From contig JACQNT010000229.1 in the NCBI GenBank assembly GCA_016202915.1, forward strand, positions 1 to 22,573: DNA of 22,573 bases, written 5' to 3'. This document shows positions 21,298-22,573 of this stretch, piece after piece; within the stretch, counting starts at the first letter, position 1; the number at the start of each line of letters is the position of its first letter. The stretch comes from Acidobacteriota bacterium. Its GTDB lineage: Bacteria; Acidobacteriota; Polarisedimenticolia; Gp22-AA2. Below the pieces are notes generated by a model, which was not told the origin of the DNA, did not search any database, and worked only from the letters and a program-made list of their open reading frames with translations. Both the position numbers and the translations under genes were made by a program.

Positions 21298-22531
21298 TCG
21301 GCGCGTCGATCTGCCGGATGCCCGCCGTGGCGACCGGCGCATGCCCCCGCTCCAGGACGTCCTCGAAAGCCCCGGCGGCGGCCTCCCAGGAACAACGGGA
21401 GGTCACCAGCGCGCGCGCGGCCCGGGCCTGTCGCGCCCGCACCTCGGCGCGCTCCAGCAACTCCACGCAGGCCGCGGCGAAGGCGTCCGGAGCGTCGGCC
21501 AGGCGGATGTTCCCCGGAGACGACACCTCCAGCCCCTCGGCGCCGACCGCGGTCGAGACCACCGGCACGCCGGCGGCCATCGCCTCGTAAATCTTCAGGC
21601 GGGTTCCGCCGCCGATTCGCAGCGGGACGATCGCCACGGTCGAGCCCCACAGGCAGGGGCGGACATCGTCGACGGTCCCGGTCACCAGGATGCGGGCATC
21701 CTTCGCGGCCAGTTCGGCCACGGCCCGGCCGGGGGACCGACCCACGACGGCCAACGTGCAGTCGGGACGCCGCGCCCGGATCCGCGGGAGGGTTTCCCGG
21801 ACGAACCAGGTGACGCCGTCCACGTTCGGCAGCCAGTCCATCGATCCGACGAACACCAGGTCGGCGACCCTGGGCTCCTCGGCGGCCGGACGTGAGAAGT
21901 AGTCGAGGTCCACGCCGGTCGGGATGACGGAGATCCGGGACGCGCCGAACCACCTGCGCATCGTCTCGGCGTCCTTGGGGGACACCGCGATGATCCGCCC
22001 CGCTTCCCGGCACACGCGGCCCTCGAAAGCCCGCATGCGGCTCGCCTGCAGGCGCAGATAGAACCTCCGGACGGGATCGCGCGCCTGCTGGGCGCGCCGC
22101 TGCCAGATCGCGCTCTCGACGTTGTGCTGGAACAGCACCCATTCGGACATGCGCGGAATGTTGGGCGCGGGCGTCAGGAAATCGCACACCAGGCGATCGA
22201 ACGGATTCCCGGCGAGGAGCATCAGGATCTGGCGATGCATCGTGGCCGACCGGTAGCGGCGAATGGCGACCGGCAGCGGCGACACGAGCCCGGCCGCAAG
22301 CTGGCCCAGGAACGCCGGCGAGTCCTTCCGGGGCGCCGAATGCCGCACGGTGTAGGAGCGCGAGCAGTACTCGGCGCTCCGCTGCGGCCCCTCCGGGTCC
22401 AGGGAATCGTCGAACGCGACATAGTGGATATCATGTCGCGCGTGCAGCCGCCTGAGAATCTCGAGGGTACGGATATGCCCACCCTTCGTGGTCGGATGCA
22501 GGAAATCGGTCTTGACCCAGAGGATTCTCAT
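21221..22531 (-). CDS. Glycosyltransferase (GT4-like), HNVE-type sugar transferase of EpsH1/PEP-CTERM-like loci
   Basis: 436 residues on the reverse strand. The N-terminus MRILWVKTDFLHPTTKGGHIRTL holds the GT-B first strand and a GGHIRT loop. VLFQHNVES (132-140) is the HNVE-type motif typical of this subfamily. ISVIPTGVDLDYF (200-212), FVGSMDWLPNVDGVTWFV (227-244) and IVPLRIGGGTRLKIYEAMAAGVPVVST (301-327) are very characteristic of the PEP-CTERM/EpsH1-associated sugar transferase family. It should transfer a hexose in repeat-unit assembly. It is the only gene on the - strand, so it belongs to a separate transcript that may extend beyond 22531. No Shine-Dalgarno sequence is seen before its ATG (22529-22531). 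The C-terminal 40 residues, part of which overlaps the facing gene, probably lie outside the fold. Confidence 0.8.
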   Translation of the reverse strand: MRILWVKTDFLHPTTKGGHIRTLEILRRLHARHDIHYVAFDDSLDPEGPQRSAEYCSRSYTVRHSAPRKDSPAFLGQLAAGLVSPLPVAIRRYRSATMHRQILMLLAGNPFDRLVCDFLTPAPNIPRMSEWVLFQHNVESAIWQRRAQQARDPVRRFYLRLQASRMRAFEGRVCREAGRIIAVSPKDAETMRRWFGASRISVIPTGVDLDYFSRPAAEEPRVADLVFVGSMDWLPNVDGVTWFVRETLPRIRARRPDCTLAVVGRSPGRAVAELAAKDARILVTGTVDDVRPCLWGSTVAIVPLRIGGGTRLKIYEAMAAGVPVVSTAVGAEGLEVSSPGNIRLADAPDAFAAACVELLERAEVRARQARAARALVTSRCSWEAAAGAFEDVLERGHAPVATAGIRQIDAPIRESTSCAARPVLLREGAGSERLHE

Positions 22532-22573
22532 GTCCGCGCGCCCTGTTCTTACATCCAGTCGCCGCGTGTCTCA

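Noticed and set aside
1..22573. Same six bases GTCTCA at both ends of the window
   Set aside because: A six-base match is too short to mean a repeat or circular junction and is probably coincidence.

Overview
The window is about 22.6 kb of GC-rich DNA holding part of a cell-surface or exopolysaccharide (EPS) biosynthesis locus from a bacterium, probably Gram-negative. Coding is very dense: 18 genes run on the + strand from the left edge to 21297, mostly overlapping or spaced by 10 bp or less, and one gene runs on the - strand at the right end. The gene mix resembles exosortase/PEP-CTERM-associated EPS loci: a free-standing AMP-forming ligase plus carrier protein, CelD/FemAB-like acyltransferases, AsnB-type amidotransferases, polysaccharide deacetylases, heparinase II/III and an HNVE-type sugar transferase. 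Such loci occur in Acidobacteriota, delta-proteobacterial lineages and others. The sequence alone does not fix the phylum. No rRNA, tRNA, mobile element or CRISPR array was seen.

Left third (1-6446), activation and acylation. It starts inside the C-terminal part of an amino-acid-adenylation-type enzyme that stops right after its A10 motif, so no carrier domain is fused to it. A GNAT acetyltransferase, a DltC-like free carrier protein, a flavin reductase-like protein and a probable two-domain GNAT protein follow. Next come two paralogous CelD/FemAB-like acyltransferases on either side of a DegT-type PLP aminotransferase. My reading, which is inference, is that an amino acid or acyl group is loaded onto the carrier protein and passed to an amino sugar or polymer.

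Middle (6451-17187), assembly and tailoring. The order is polysaccharide deacetylase, Wzx-like flippase, AsnB-type amidotransferase, GT4 glycosyltransferase, heparinase II/III protein, second AsnB-type amidotransferase, second polysaccharide deacetylase.

Right third (17238-22531). An AlgD-like GDP-mannose 6-dehydrogenase would supply a uronic acid donor. It is followed by a secreted right-handed beta-helix protein and a GT4 glycosyltransferase. The last gene, a glycosyltransferase on the - strand, converges on the + strand run and overlaps its last gene by 77 bp.

Taken together, the window suggests a polymer with hexuronic acid (possibly mannuronic acid), possible uronamide groups made by the AsnB-like proteins, N-acylated amino sugars and periplasmic trimming. 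No exosortase, polymerase (Wzy), priming glycosyltransferase or export protein (Wza/Wzc) lies inside the window, so the locus must extend further or depend on genes elsewhere.
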